The notes beneath the pieces were generated by a model, which saw nothing but the letters and a program-made list of their open reading frames with translations, was not told where the DNA came from and searched no databases. Positions 7,854-16,419 of a stretch of DNA of 64,000 nt are shown piece after piece (position 1 is the stretch's first letter; each line of letters begins with the position of its first letter). The stretch covers positions 3,472,001-3,536,000 of the forward strand of contig NZ_JNIF01000003.1 in assembly GCF_000702445.1 (NCBI RefSeq), written 5' to 3'. The DNA comes from Bryobacter aggregatus MPL3 (lineage in GTDB: Bacteria; Acidobacteriota; Terriglobia; Bryobacterales; Bryobacteraceae). A program made the translations under genes and the position numbers.

Positions 7854-8897
7854 CTAGGTGACGGATGGCAGCGGGACCTTGAGTTTGTTGGCCCAGCCGC
7901 TGAGGCTGTTCCAGGTGTCTTGGGCGAGCGGGATTCCGTCTTTGCGGCGAGTGGCTTCGTTGCGGATTTCGGGTTCGCCCGCGACGAGGACTTCATCGTA
8001 GCCAGTGGCCGGGGCGACGGCCTTGAGGATGTTGGTGAGAGATTGCGCGCGCTGCTCGTATTCGCCGGGATCGAGGAAGCATTTGGGGTCGAGGGCGAGA
8101 TAGAACTGGCTGACGTCGACCTTGGTTCCACGGAAGCGGATGCCGCCGAGCTGATTCGCCATTGCGCCGCCCGAGAGGACGCCACAGAGCATTTCGACCA
8201 TGACGGCGAGTCCGGAGCCTTTGTAGCCGCCGAGGGGTTGGAGCAGGCCCTTGTAGGCGGCTTCGGTTTGGGTGGTGGGGACGCCGTTGGCATCGAGAGC
8301 CCAGCCTGCGGGAATTTCGGGTTTGCCCGCACTGTGGGCGTTGAAGATCTTGTTCGCGGCGACAGTGGTGGTGGCCATGTCGAGAAGGAAGGGAGAGGAA
8401 CCGGGGACGCCAAAGCAGATGGGGTTGGTGCCGAGGCGGCCTTCCTTGCCTTGCCAGGGCGCGACGGTGGAGGAGGCATTGCATAGGACGATGCCGATGA
8501 AACCGGCGGCGTTGAGCCGCTGGACCCAATAGGCTGCCGCTCCAAAGTGATTGGAGTGGCGCGCCGAGACGATGCCGCAGCCGTGGTCCATGGCGAGGGC
8601 GATGGCCTGGTCGCAGCAGAACTTGGCGACGAGTTGGCCGATGGCGTTGTGACCATCGACCAAGGCAGTACAACCTGAGTTGTGCAAGAGTTCCGGGTCG
8701 CCGTGGGCTTCCATGTCGCCGCACTCGAGCTGTTCGAGATAGTAGCGGAGCAGGGCGACGCCGTGCGAATCGACGCCGCGCAGATTGGAAGCGACGAGAG
8801 CGGAGGCGACGAAGTTTGCATCACTCAGGTTGACGCCGACGCCTTCGAGAAGCGCCGAGCAGAGTTCGCGGAGATTCGAGGCGTCGATGATCGGCAC
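7854..8897 (-). CDS. Malate/L-lactate dehydrogenase-family oxidoreductase (Ldh2)
   Basis: 347 residues from a GTG overlapping the preceding stop by one base (TAGTG). It belongs to the NAD(P)-dependent LDH2/MDG2 family rather than the classical Rossmann lactate/malate dehydrogenases. Signatures include NLRGVDSHGVALLRYYLEQL, the SARHSNHFGAAAYWVQRL segment with the active-site His, GRLGTNPICFGVP, and GGYKGSGLAVMVEMLCGVLSGG. Members reduce or oxidise 2-keto/2-hydroxy acids (lactate, malate, ureidoglycolate, sulfolactate, 2,3-diketo-L-gulonate). It is the last gene of a three-gene operon with an SDR and a sugar-binding lipoprotein, which points to sugar or sugar-acid catabolism. The exact substrate is open. 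Confidence 0.9.
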   Translation of the reverse strand: MPIIDASNLRELCSALLEGVGVNLSDANFVASALVASNLRGVDSHGVALLRYYLEQLECGDMEAHGDPELLHNSGCTALVDGHNAIGQLVAKFCCDQAIALAMDHGCGIVSARHSNHFGAAAYWVQRLNAAGFIGIVLCNASSTVAPWQGKEGRLGTNPICFGVPGSSPFLLDMATTTVAANKIFNAHSAGKPEIPAGWALDANGVPTTQTEAAYKGLLQPLGGYKGSGLAVMVEMLCGVLSGGAMANQLGGIRFRGTKVDVSQFYLALDPKCFLDPGEYEQRAQSLTNILKAVAPATGYDEVLVAGEPEIRNEATRRKDGIPLAQDTWNSLSGWANKLKVPLPSVT

Positions 8898-9838
8898 TAC
8901 TTCAACTCCGGAGAGAGGAGCAGTTTGTTCTCGGGCTTGTTGGCGTCTTCGCTGAAGATGACCTTCGCCGGGAGGTCGAGGCGCTTGGCGGGCGTTTTGC
9001 CGTCGAGCTTGTCGACGAGGGTGCGCACAGTTTCGTAGCCCATCTTGTAAGGGTCCTGGACGACGATCGCTTGCACGGCGCCGGACTTCAGATCTTCGAC
9101 CAGACTCTCTGAGGCGTCGAAGGCGACGACCTTCACCTTGCCTGCGAGGCCGCGTGCCTTGACGGCGAGCGAGGCGCCGACGCTCGAGGGTTCAGTGGAG
9201 CCGAAGATGCCGGCGAGATCGGGATTGGCGGTGAGGAAGTTTTCAGCGACGGCTCTCGACTTGGCCCGGTCGGACATGCCGAAGTTGCTGGCGACGATCT
9301 TGATGTCGGGGAACTCGCGCTTGATGACGTCTTCAAAGCCACGTTCGCGATCTGAGGTGGAGACGCTGCCGGGGACGTGCATGACCATGGCAACCTTGCC
9401 CTTGCCGCCGATCAACTTGGCCATGGCGCGGGCAGCGAACTGGCCGCCCTCGAAGTTATTGGTGGCAACGTAGCTGGTGTAGTTGTCGGTGTCGAGGCCG
9501 CTGTCGAAGATGGTGACCGGGATGCCTTGCTTCATCGCGCGGTCGACGCTGGCAACCAGCGCTTTGCGCTCGGTGGCGGCGAGGGCGAGGCCGTCCACAC
9601 GGCGGTTGATCATCGAATCGACGATCTGGATCTGGCGGGAGAAGTCGGTCTCTGAGGCCGCTCCGTTCCACTCGATTTCCACATTGAAGGCTTTGCCCGC
9701 GTCCTTGGCACCTTTCTCGACGGCAACCCAGAAGACGTGGGACGTCGCCTTGGGGATCACCGCGATGACGCGCTTCTTGTGCTGGTTGCAAGAACCGAGC
9801 AGAAACAGGCTCAACAGCAGGATTGCACTAATTCGCAC
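8897..9838 (-). CDS. Periplasmic sugar-binding lipoprotein (Peripla_BP_4 type)
   Basis: 313 residues from GTG 9838, chosen because GGAGG sits five bases upstream; an in-frame ATG at 9850 would overlap the SDR gene further. The start RISAILLLSLFLLGSC is a lipoprotein signal with lipobox LGSC. The mature protein has the ribose-binding-protein fold: VIAVIPKATSHVFWVAVEKGAKDAG, IVDSMINRRVDGLALAATE, GIPVTIFDSGLDT, then a second lobe with VAENFLTANPDLAGIFGSTEPSSVGA and VKVVAFDASESLVEDLKSGAVQAIVVQDPYKMGY. It should deliver a sugar to an ABC importer, but no permease or ATPase gene is in the neighbourhood. It overlaps the SDR gene by 11 bases. Confidence 0.9.
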   Translation of the reverse strand: MRISAILLLSLFLLGSCNQHKKRVIAVIPKATSHVFWVAVEKGAKDAGKAFNVEIEWNGAASETDFSRQIQIVDSMINRRVDGLALAATERKALVASVDRAMKQGIPVTIFDSGLDTDNYTSYVATNNFEGGQFAARAMAKLIGGKGKVAMVMHVPGSVSTSDRERGFEDVIKREFPDIKIVASNFGMSDRAKSRAVAENFLTANPDLAGIFGSTEPSSVGASLAVKARGLAGKVKVVAFDASESLVEDLKSGAVQAIVVQDPYKMGYETVRTLVDKLDGKTPAKRLDLPAKVIFSEDANKPENKLLLSPELK

Positions 9839-10580
9839 ACCAACCTCCATCGATGAGAATGTCTGTGCCGGTGATGAAGCCGGCGTTGTCGGAGCAAAGG
9901 AAGGCGGCGAGAGCGCCAATCTCTTCGACCTGTCCCCAGCGGTTGAGCGGGATTTTCGAGAGGAACATCGCGTTCTTTTCGGCATCTGTGGAGATGGGGA
10001 GATTCATTTCGGTGAGGAAGGGCCCGGGGGAGATGCCGACGACGGTGATGTTGTCGGGGGCTAGCTCCATGGCGAGCGATTTGGTGAGTCCGAGCAGCGC
10101 GGCTTTGGTGGAGGAATAGGCAGTGCGCTCACTGAGCGAGACGTGGGCCATGATCGAGGTCATGTTCAGGATGCGGCCGTAGCCCTGGCCTTTCATGTGC
10201 GGGACGAAGGCGCGGCAGAGGAGGAAGACGCTGGTGAGATTCGTATTGGTGACGCGCATCCATTCTTCGAGCGTGAACTCGTGGATCTTCTTGCGCAGGT
10301 TCATTCCGGCATTGTTGACAAGGATCTGGACCTTGCCGAAGCGCTCGATGACGGCTTTTTCGAGTGCGGCGACGCTGGCCTCATCGGTGACGTCGGCGAC
10401 ATAGGTTTCTGCGGTGGCGCCGAGGGCGCGGATCTCAGTGGCGACAGCGGCGAGCGCTTCGGCATCGCGGGCGACAAGGGCAATGGATGCGCCTTGTGCG
10501 GCGAGAGCGAGGGCCATGGCTTTTCCAAGACCGCGGGAGGCGCCGGTGATAACGGCAACTTTATTTTCTAGAGCCTTCAT
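9828..10580 (-). CDS. Short-chain dehydrogenase/reductase (classical SDR)
   Basis: 250 residues, the usual length for a classical SDR. The cofactor motif TGASRGLG is at about residues 13-20, the NNAG motif near 90, the catalytic Ser in MTSIMA, the YSSTK active-site motif near 156-160, and the C-terminal GTDILIDGGWCAN is typical. These enzymes oxidise or reduce sugars, polyols or acyl intermediates with NAD(P)H; similarity to gluconate 5-dehydrogenase/glucose 1-dehydrogenase types is apparent. It is the first gene of the operon, followed by a sugar-binding lipoprotein and an Ldh2-type dehydrogenase, which supports a carbohydrate role. Confidence 0.93.
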   Translation of the reverse strand: MKALENKVAVITGASRGLGKAMALALAAQGASIALVARDAEALAAVATEIRALGATAETYVADVTDEASVAALEKAVIERFGKVQILVNNAGMNLRKKIHEFTLEEWMRVTNTNLTSVFLLCRAFVPHMKGQGYGRILNMTSIMAHVSLSERTAYSSTKAALLGLTKSLAMELAPDNITVVGISPGPFLTEMNLPISTDAEKNAMFLSKIPLNRWGQVEEIGALAAFLCSDNAGFITGTDILIDGGWCAN

Positions 10581-10659
10581 GATGCAGGCTTTAGTTTATT
10601 ACCCTTGGTGACACCGTCGGCGGTGGATGTAGTATCCTCACGGCACGGATGGACCTGTA

Positions 10660-11286
10660 GTGTACTGGATTGTCTTGCTCGCGCTTGCCTTTGCTCCCCG
10701 GCTGGAGGATCCGGCGGATCGCACGGCATTCCGTCTGTGGTTCACTTTTCTGGCGGAATCGCAGTTCTATGTGGAGCCTGGGCGACGGCCGCGGGAGATT
10801 CAGGATTGCGCCTCGCTGTTGCGCTATGCGTACCGCGAATCGTTTGCAAAACATGATGCGGCCTGGATGCAGCGCAATGTGTTGCCGGGGGTGCCGGGCC
10901 TTCCCGCCATCCGGACCCGGAGTGGGCCGCTGTTTCTGACGTCTGAGGGCATGCGTCATTTTGCCGATGCAAAGACCTTGATGCGTGAGAACTGTGTGCG
11001 GGTGGGGGCGACGCTCGATCGAGCGAAGCCGGGAGATCTGTTGTTTTATGAACAACTCGATCAGCCAGACAATTGGCATGTCATGATTTACCTGGGGGCG
11101 AGTCAGATTGAGCCTGATGGCGACAAATTTGTCGTGTATCATACGGGTCCGATCCAAAAGTCCGCCGGAGAGATCCGGAAATTACGCGTATCTGAATTGT
11201 TGGGACATCCGCAACCGCGTTGGCGGCCGGTGCCTGGCAATGGCGCGTTCAAGGGTGTGTATCGGTGGAAGATCCTGGAGGGGTGA
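10660..11286 (+). CDS. DUF1175 (YfaT-like) secreted protein with NlpC/P60-like catalytic residues
   Basis: 208 residues from a GTG, with a hydrophobic secretion signal (YWIVLLALAFAP). It matches the DUF1175/YfaT type: RTAFRLWFTFLAESQFY, then QDCASLLRYAYRESF, PGDLLFYEQ, NWHVMIYLG and VVYHTGP. The QDCASLLRYAY ... GDLLFY ... WHVMIYLG order resembles NlpC/P60 cysteine peptidases (DCSGLV ... GDLVFF ... HVGIYLG), giving a plausible Cys50, His140, His161 centre. That would make it a periplasmic peptidoglycan or peptide hydrolase; this catalytic reading is my inference. Five bases separate it from an alpha-2-macroglobulin gene, the same association as yfaT-yfaS in E. coli. Confidence 0.85.
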   Translation: MYWIVLLALAFAPRLEDPADRTAFRLWFTFLAESQFYVEPGRRPREIQDCASLLRYAYRESFAKHDAAWMQRNVLPGVPGLPAIRTRSGPLFLTSEGMRHFADAKTLMRENCVRVGATLDRAKPGDLLFYEQLDQPDNWHVMIYLGASQIEPDGDKFVVYHTGPIQKSAGEIRKLRVSELLGHPQPRWRPVPGNGAFKGVYRWKILEG

Positions 11287-11291
11287 TTTCT

Positions 11292-14200
11292 ATGCGGCGT
11301 TGGTTGCTGTTTGCGGCTTTGATGGTGGTGGTTCCCGTCGTGGCTCAGGAGGATGGTGGAACCTATTTTGCGTTGACGTCGAACAAGACCTTCGCTCCGG
11401 GCGAGAAGGCCTTGATTCAAATGTGGGCGCAAGGGATCAAGAGTCTGGACTTCCGGCTCTATCGGGTGGAGAAGGCGGGGGACTTTCTCGGCCAGTTGAG
11501 CGATGCGCATAGCTTTGGCAATCGCGTGGCGGAATTGCCGAAAGAAGATACGGCGATTGCAAAGTTCCTGAACTGGAAGTGCAGGCTGCGGAGCAAGAGC
11601 CAGTTATTTGTCCGCGCGCAGTTTACTCCGGAGGCCCGCACGAGTTTTCGCGGACGCACGGAGACGGAAGCGGCGCCCAAAGTGGAGCCGGCAACCAAGG
11701 GAACCAGCTATGCCGCGATTCCGATTCTCAATGACCGGCAGTTGCTGAAGACCTGGAAAGAGACGGTTTCTACCAAGCAGCGCTGGGATGAGCAGCCGGT
11801 GGCGGTTCCGGTTTCGGAGCCCGGTTTGTATCTGGTGGAGGCGACCGACGGGAAATTGCGCGCTTATACCTTGCTCAGCGTAAGTGGGATGGCGGTGTTG
11901 ACGAAGACGCAACCGGGGCAGGCGATTGCGCGGGTGGTGGATCGCATCAGTGGCCAGGCGCTTGCGGGAGTGGATGTGGAGTTCCGATCACAAAAGCAGT
12001 CCCATGGGGTGTTCAAGACGGATCTCGGCGGCTTTGCCAAGTTGAGCGGTGCGGATTCGACGGACGTGTTTGTGATCGCAAGCCGGGGCAAGGATGTCGC
12101 ATTTGATTCGCTGAATGTTTACAATCTGCAGCCGGATGAAGGGCATCGGATGACGACCTATGTGTATACGGATCGTCCGGTGTACCGGCCCGGCCATAAG
12201 GTGTACTTCAAGGCGATTCTGCGCAAGCCTGCCGCCTTTGGCTATGATTTGCCGACGATGCGCGCAGTGACGGCGGAGATTACGGATTCCGAAGGCAAGC
12301 CGGTGTTTCGCAAGGAAATCTCGGTTTCTGAATTCGGGACCGTGAAGGGTGAGTATGAGCTTCCGATGACGGCGGGGCTGGGCTATTACGGGTTGAAGTT
12401 TAGCTCGGGGTCGATGGAGAGCTATGGCGGCTTCAATGTGGAGGAGTACAAGAAGCCCGAGTACGAAGTGAGGATCCGGACGACGAAGCCGCGCGTGGTG
12501 CAGGGCGAGCGCGTCGATGCGACGGTGCAGGCGAAATACTTCTTTGGGGAGCCTGTCAAGGGTGCGAAGGTGACCTATACCGTGCGCCGGGCTCCGTATT
12601 ATCCGCCCTGGTATGAGCGCGATGAGGATGCCGAGAGGACCGTCGATGAGGATGAGAGCGGTGGGGAAGGCTTTAGTGGAGAACAAGGCGAAGAGAAGAC
12701 CGGCAAGCTGAATGATCAAGGCGAACTGGTGATCAGTTTGCCAACGCCTGTGGCGGCGCGCGACTACCTGTTTCGGGTGGAAGCAAAGGTGATGGATGAG
12801 GGGAATCGCGAGGTGACGGGCTATGGCCTGGTGATCGCGACCCATGGCAGCTACATGGCGAGTGTGACGGCGGACAAGTATGTGGTGGAGCCGGGGGCGA
12901 CCGCCAGCTATACGGTGACTTTGAAGGACTATGATTCGAAGCCGATTGTGGGGGACTTTCGGGCGGAGCTGAAGCGTTATGCCTTCAAGGATGGGCATCG
13001 CAGCGACACGGTTGTGGAGACCAGTAGTGGGCGAACGGCTGAAAATGGCGAGGCGAAGCTGAGCTTTCGTGTGCCCGAGGCCGGAAGCTATATTCTCACG
13101 GTGACTTCGCGGACGCCCGAGGGGCGCGATGTGAAGGACGAGGCCTGGACCTGGGTGAGCGGCTATGGCGGCATCTATGGCGGGGACGAAGAGACGATCA
13201 AACTGATCACGGACAAGAAGAAGTATGCGCCGGGGGATGTGGCGAAGATTCTGATTCTGACGACGGCTCCCGATACTGATATCTGGGTCACTACGGAGTG
13301 CCGCACGGTGATCGATTCGCGCGCCGTGAAGGCGGCGAGCGCCGGTGGGGTGACGATCGAGGTGCCGGTGAAGAGCGAGTATCAGCCCAAGGTGTTTGTG
13401 ACGGCGAGCTATCTAAAAGCGGGCAAGCTGTATCAGGGAACGGCGACGATCAAGGTGCCGCCGATTGAGAAAGAGTTGTCGATCAACGTTGTGCCGTCCA
13501 AGCAGGAGTTTAAGCCTGGGGAGCCGGCCCGCTACAACGTGGAGGTGAAGGATTCCAAGGGGCAGCCCGCGCGCGCCGAACTGAGCCTGGGCGTGGTGGA
13601 CGAGGCACTCTATGCAGTGCAGAAGGATATGACGCAGACCCCGCTCGGCTACTTTTACGGCAATGTCTATAACGAGGTGAATTCGTCGAATTCGTTGAGT
13701 TATTACTTCCGGGGCGAGGCAGGGAAGCGGGCGATGCGGCTGGCGAAGCTGCGGCCGAGCCTGGGGCAGTTGAAGCCGGAGCGAGTGGGCGACCCGAGGG
13801 TGCGGAAGGCGTTTCCGGATACGGCATTCTGGACCGCCGATCTGGTGACGGATGCGAGCGGTAAGGGCAAGGTGGAGTTCGCCTTCCCCGATGCGTTGAC
13901 GATGTGGCGGACGACGGCGCGCGGCGTGACGACCGATACGAAGGTAGGGCTCACGCTAAATCGCGTGATCGTGCGCAAGAACCTGATGCTGCGTCTGGTG
14001 ACACCGCGCTTTCTGATGGAAGGCGATGAGCTGAGCATTGGGGTGATTGTGCAGAACTATCTCAGCTCAGCCAAGGACACGAAGGTGAGCCTGAGTGCGA
14101 CGGGCGTTGAGTTGCTGGAGGGCGCGGAGAAGACGGTGAATGTCGAGGCGAAGGGATCGAAGAAGGTAGAGTTCCGGGTGCGGGTGAAGCCTGGCGCGGA

Positions 14201-15863
14201 AAGCGTGATTACGGCGAAGGGCATCACGAACGAAGAGAGCGATGCGATGGAATATACGATTCCGATCAAGTCCTATGGAACGCTGTTCTCCAATGGTGCG
14301 AGCGGTGCTCTGACCGGGAAGCAGAATGCGAAGGCTGTCTTGAAGGCGCCGGGCGCCGGCAACCGGACAGTCGAAGTGAGCGTGTCCCCGTCGCTGGCGG
14401 GCAGCTTGTTTGGGGCGCTCGACTATTTGACGAAGTTTCCTTACGGGTGCACGGAGCAGACGATGTCAAGCTTTTTGCCGAATGTGATTGTCTCGAAAGC
14501 GCTCGACGATTTGCACATCAAGTCGAATGTGAATCGGGATGAGCTGTTCAAGAAGGTGAATGCCGGGCTCGATCGTCTTTATGACTATCAGCATGGAGAT
14601 GGCGCCTGGGGCTGGTGGAAGACCGACGAGTCGCATCCGTTCATGACGGCGCATGTGGTGTCGGGGTTGAAGCAGGCCAAGGAAGCAGGATATGAGGTTT
14701 CGCCGGACGCGATTGAGCGTGGCGAGAAGTGGTTGCGTGGCGAGTTTAAGCGGCAATCCGATGCGGTGGTCGATTTGCGGGCCTATATCGCTTATGCGCT
14801 GGGCGGCAAGCAGGATGTCGATGTGGTTTGGGAGCAGCGCTCGAAGATGTCAAGCTATGGGCTTGCCTTCCTGGGGCTGGCGCTCGACCGGCTGAAGGAT
14901 CCGCGGGCTCTGGGGATTGCACAGGAGCTAGAAGCGGCAGCCAAGCAGAACGAGAGCGAAGCCTGGTGGCCGGGAACTCGCGATTCGTTGCTGGACTTTA
15001 ACGACGACATCACGCCAGAAATCACCTCTTATGCGCTGAAGCTGCTGAGCCATCAGCGGCCGAGCTCGCCGTTGTTGCCGAAGGCAGCGTCCTGGCTTGT
15101 GATGCATAAGGACCAGGGCGAGTGGTGGAACTCGACGAAGCAAACGGCCATGGTGATCTATGGCGTGACGGATTACTTGAAGGTGAGCGGGGAACTGAAG
15201 CCGGATCTCAAGGTGACGGTGCTGGTGAATGGCAAGGAGGTGCTGGCGAGAGAATTTCAGGAAGCCGATGCAATGGCGCTCAAGCCTTATGTCGCGTCGG
15301 TTGCAGCCGCCGATAGCAATGAGGTTGAGGTGAAGGTGAGCGGTACGGGGCGCGCGTATTGGTCGGCGCAGGCGAAGTATTATTCCCCGGAGGAAGGCCG
15401 CAAGCCGAGCGAGGGCGGGACGATGTCCGTGAAGCGCGAGTACTACCGGCTGCTTCCTCGTGAGAATGCCGGCGTGACGACTTATGCGCTGGAGCCGTTG
15501 TCGGGGGATATCCATCCCGGTGATTCGATTGCGGTGCTCCTCAATGTGACGGCGAAGGATTGGAAGTATGTGTTGATCGAAGATCCGATTCCGGCGGGTA
15601 TGGAGTTGGTGACCAACGACAACACGATCAATCTGGCGGGCAAGCCGACCTGGTGGCGTTATTCCTGGGCGCAACGCGAATTTCGCGATGACCGGGTGGC
15701 CTTCTTCCGGACCTACTTCTTTAACGACACGGCGCAGTACTTCTATGTGATGAAGGCGGTGAACCCAGGAAAATTCCGGGTGTCTCCGACCCGCATCCAA
15801 CCGATGTACCAGCCGCAGCAAATGGGAACGGGCAGCGCTGCTGTTCTTGAGGTGAAGCAATGA
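11292..15863 (+). CDS. Bacterial alpha-2-macroglobulin with thioester
   Basis: 1523 residues from ATG 11292, preceded by GGAGGGG; an upstream in-frame start at 11220 lies inside the previous gene. A signal peptide (RRWLLFAALMVVVPVVAQ) is followed by a series of MG beta-sandwich domains, including MG2-type YVYTDRPVYRPGHKVYFKAILR and later a GVVDEALYAV segment before the bait-like stretch (KLRPSLGQLKPERVGDPRVR). The A2M core FWTADLVTDASGKGKVEFAFPDALTMWRTTARG precedes the thioester motif PYGCTEQ (Cys1053-Gln1056). A TED domain (YDYQHGDGAWGWW) and C-terminal domain follow. Such proteins trap foreign proteases in the periplasm. No pbpC lies next to it; its partners here are a DUF1175 protein and a membrane protein. 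Confidence 0.95.
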   Translation: MRRWLLFAALMVVVPVVAQEDGGTYFALTSNKTFAPGEKALIQMWAQGIKSLDFRLYRVEKAGDFLGQLSDAHSFGNRVAELPKEDTAIAKFLNWKCRLRSKSQLFVRAQFTPEARTSFRGRTETEAAPKVEPATKGTSYAAIPILNDRQLLKTWKETVSTKQRWDEQPVAVPVSEPGLYLVEATDGKLRAYTLLSVSGMAVLTKTQPGQAIARVVDRISGQALAGVDVEFRSQKQSHGVFKTDLGGFAKLSGADSTDVFVIASRGKDVAFDSLNVYNLQPDEGHRMTTYVYTDRPVYRPGHKVYFKAILRKPAAFGYDLPTMRAVTAEITDSEGKPVFRKEISVSEFGTVKGEYELPMTAGLGYYGLKFSSGSMESYGGFNVEEYKKPEYEVRIRTTKPRVVQGERVDATVQAKYFFGEPVKGAKVTYTVRRAPYYPPWYERDEDAERTVDEDESGGEGFSGEQGEEKTGKLNDQGELVISLPTPVAARDYLFRVEAKVMDEGNREVTGYGLVIATHGSYMASVTADKYVVEPGATASYTVTLKDYDSKPIVGDFRAELKRYAFKDGHRSDTVVETSSGRTAENGEAKLSFRVPEAGSYILTVTSRTPEGRDVKDEAWTWVSGYGGIYGGDEETIKLITDKKKYAPGDVAKILILTTAPDTDIWVTTECRTVIDSRAVKAASAGGVTIEVPVKSEYQPKVFVTASYLKAGKLYQGTATIKVPPIEKELSINVVPSKQEFKPGEPARYNVEVKDSKGQPARAELSLGVVDEALYAVQKDMTQTPLGYFYGNVYNEVNSSNSLSYYFRGEAGKRAMRLAKLRPSLGQLKPERVGDPRVRKAFPDTAFWTADLVTDASGKGKVEFAFPDALTMWRTTARGVTTDTKVGLTLNRVIVRKNLMLRLVTPRFLMEGDELSIGVIVQNYLSSAKDTKVSLSATGVELLEGAEKTVNVEAKGSKKVEFRVRVKPGAESVITAKGITNEESDAMEYTIPIKSYGTLFSNGASGALTGKQNAKAVLKAPGAGNRTVEVSVSPSLAGSLFGALDYLTKFPYGCTEQTMSSFLPNVIVSKALDDLHIKSNVNRDELFKKVNAGLDRLYDYQHGDGAWGWWKTDESHPFMTAHVVSGLKQAKEAGYEVSPDAIERGEKWLRGEFKRQSDAVVDLRAYIAYALGGKQDVDVVWEQRSKMSSYGLAFLGLALDRLKDPRALGIAQELEAAAKQNESEAWWPGTRDSLLDFNDDITPEITSYALKLLSHQRPSSPLLPKAASWLVMHKDQGEWWNSTKQTAMVIYGVTDYLKVSGELKPDLKVTVLVNGKEVLAREFQEADAMALKPYVASVAAADSNEVEVKVSGTGRAYWSAQAKYYSPEEGRKPSEGGTMSVKREYYRLLPRENAGVTTYALEPLSGDIHPGDSIAVLLNVTAKDWKYVLIEDPIPAGMELVTNDNTINLAGKPTWWRYSWAQREFRDDRVAFFRTYFFNDTAQYFYVMKAVNPGKFRVSPTRIQPMYQPQQMGTGSAAVLEVKQ

Positions 15864-16414
15864 ATTGGAAGCATTTTCTGAAGCCGTTCTCGGTGCAATT
15901 TGCCGGACAGGGTGTGCTGCTGGCGGTGGCCTGGTATTGGTTGAGCCTGGGAGTCGGGACCGGCTTGCAGGTGGGGCTGAACCTTGTGTTGGCACTGGTG
16001 TTGCTGGTGGGCGCGAGCGTGGTGGATGCCTATGGGCTCGGGAACTGGCGCAACTGGAAGTGGGCGCTGCCAGCCGTGGCGCTGGTGCCATTTGTCGGGT
16101 ATCACTTTGCGACGATGTTGCTGATTCCGTTGTTGTGGCTGCTGGTGCTGCTGCCCTCTGCTGCTGCCGGTAAGTGGAAGCTCTTGGCGGGGCCAAGCTA
16201 TTTGCTGGTGGCGATTGGCTTTGTGATTCTGATGACGGTGGTGCCTGCTGCGCTGTTGAACTGGATTCCGAAAGTGAACGGACTCACAGGGCAGGCGTTG
16301 AGCTTTGGGGGAAGGGCATTGCTCGCTTATGTGGTTGCCATCGGCGCCTGGGCAGCCTTGCTGCTGCATATCGGGAAGACGGTGAAAGAGCCGGAAGAAT
16401 CGCTTCCGGCCTGA
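15860..16414 (+). CDS. Polytopic membrane protein in the macroglobulin operon, unknown function
   Basis: 184 residues overlapping the macroglobulin stop by ATGA. About five transmembrane helices are visible (GVLLAVAWYWLSLGV, LNLVLALVLLVGASVV, ALPAVALVPFVGYHF/TMLLIPLLWLLVLLPSA, SYLLVAIGFVILMTVVPAAL, ALLAYVVAIGAWAALLLHI). No conserved catalytic motif is recognised. Translational coupling to the macroglobulin suggests it anchors or assists that protein, but this is inference. It faces the ATP-grasp-like gene, with only five bases between the two stop codons. Confidence 0.7.
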   Translation: MNWKHFLKPFSVQFAGQGVLLAVAWYWLSLGVGTGLQVGLNLVLALVLLVGASVVDAYGLGNWRNWKWALPAVALVPFVGYHFATMLLIPLLWLLVLLPSAAAGKWKLLAGPSYLLVAIGFVILMTVVPAALLNWIPKVNGLTGQALSFGGRALLAYVVAIGAWAALLLHIGKTVKEPEESLPA

Positions 16415-16419
16415 GCGCT

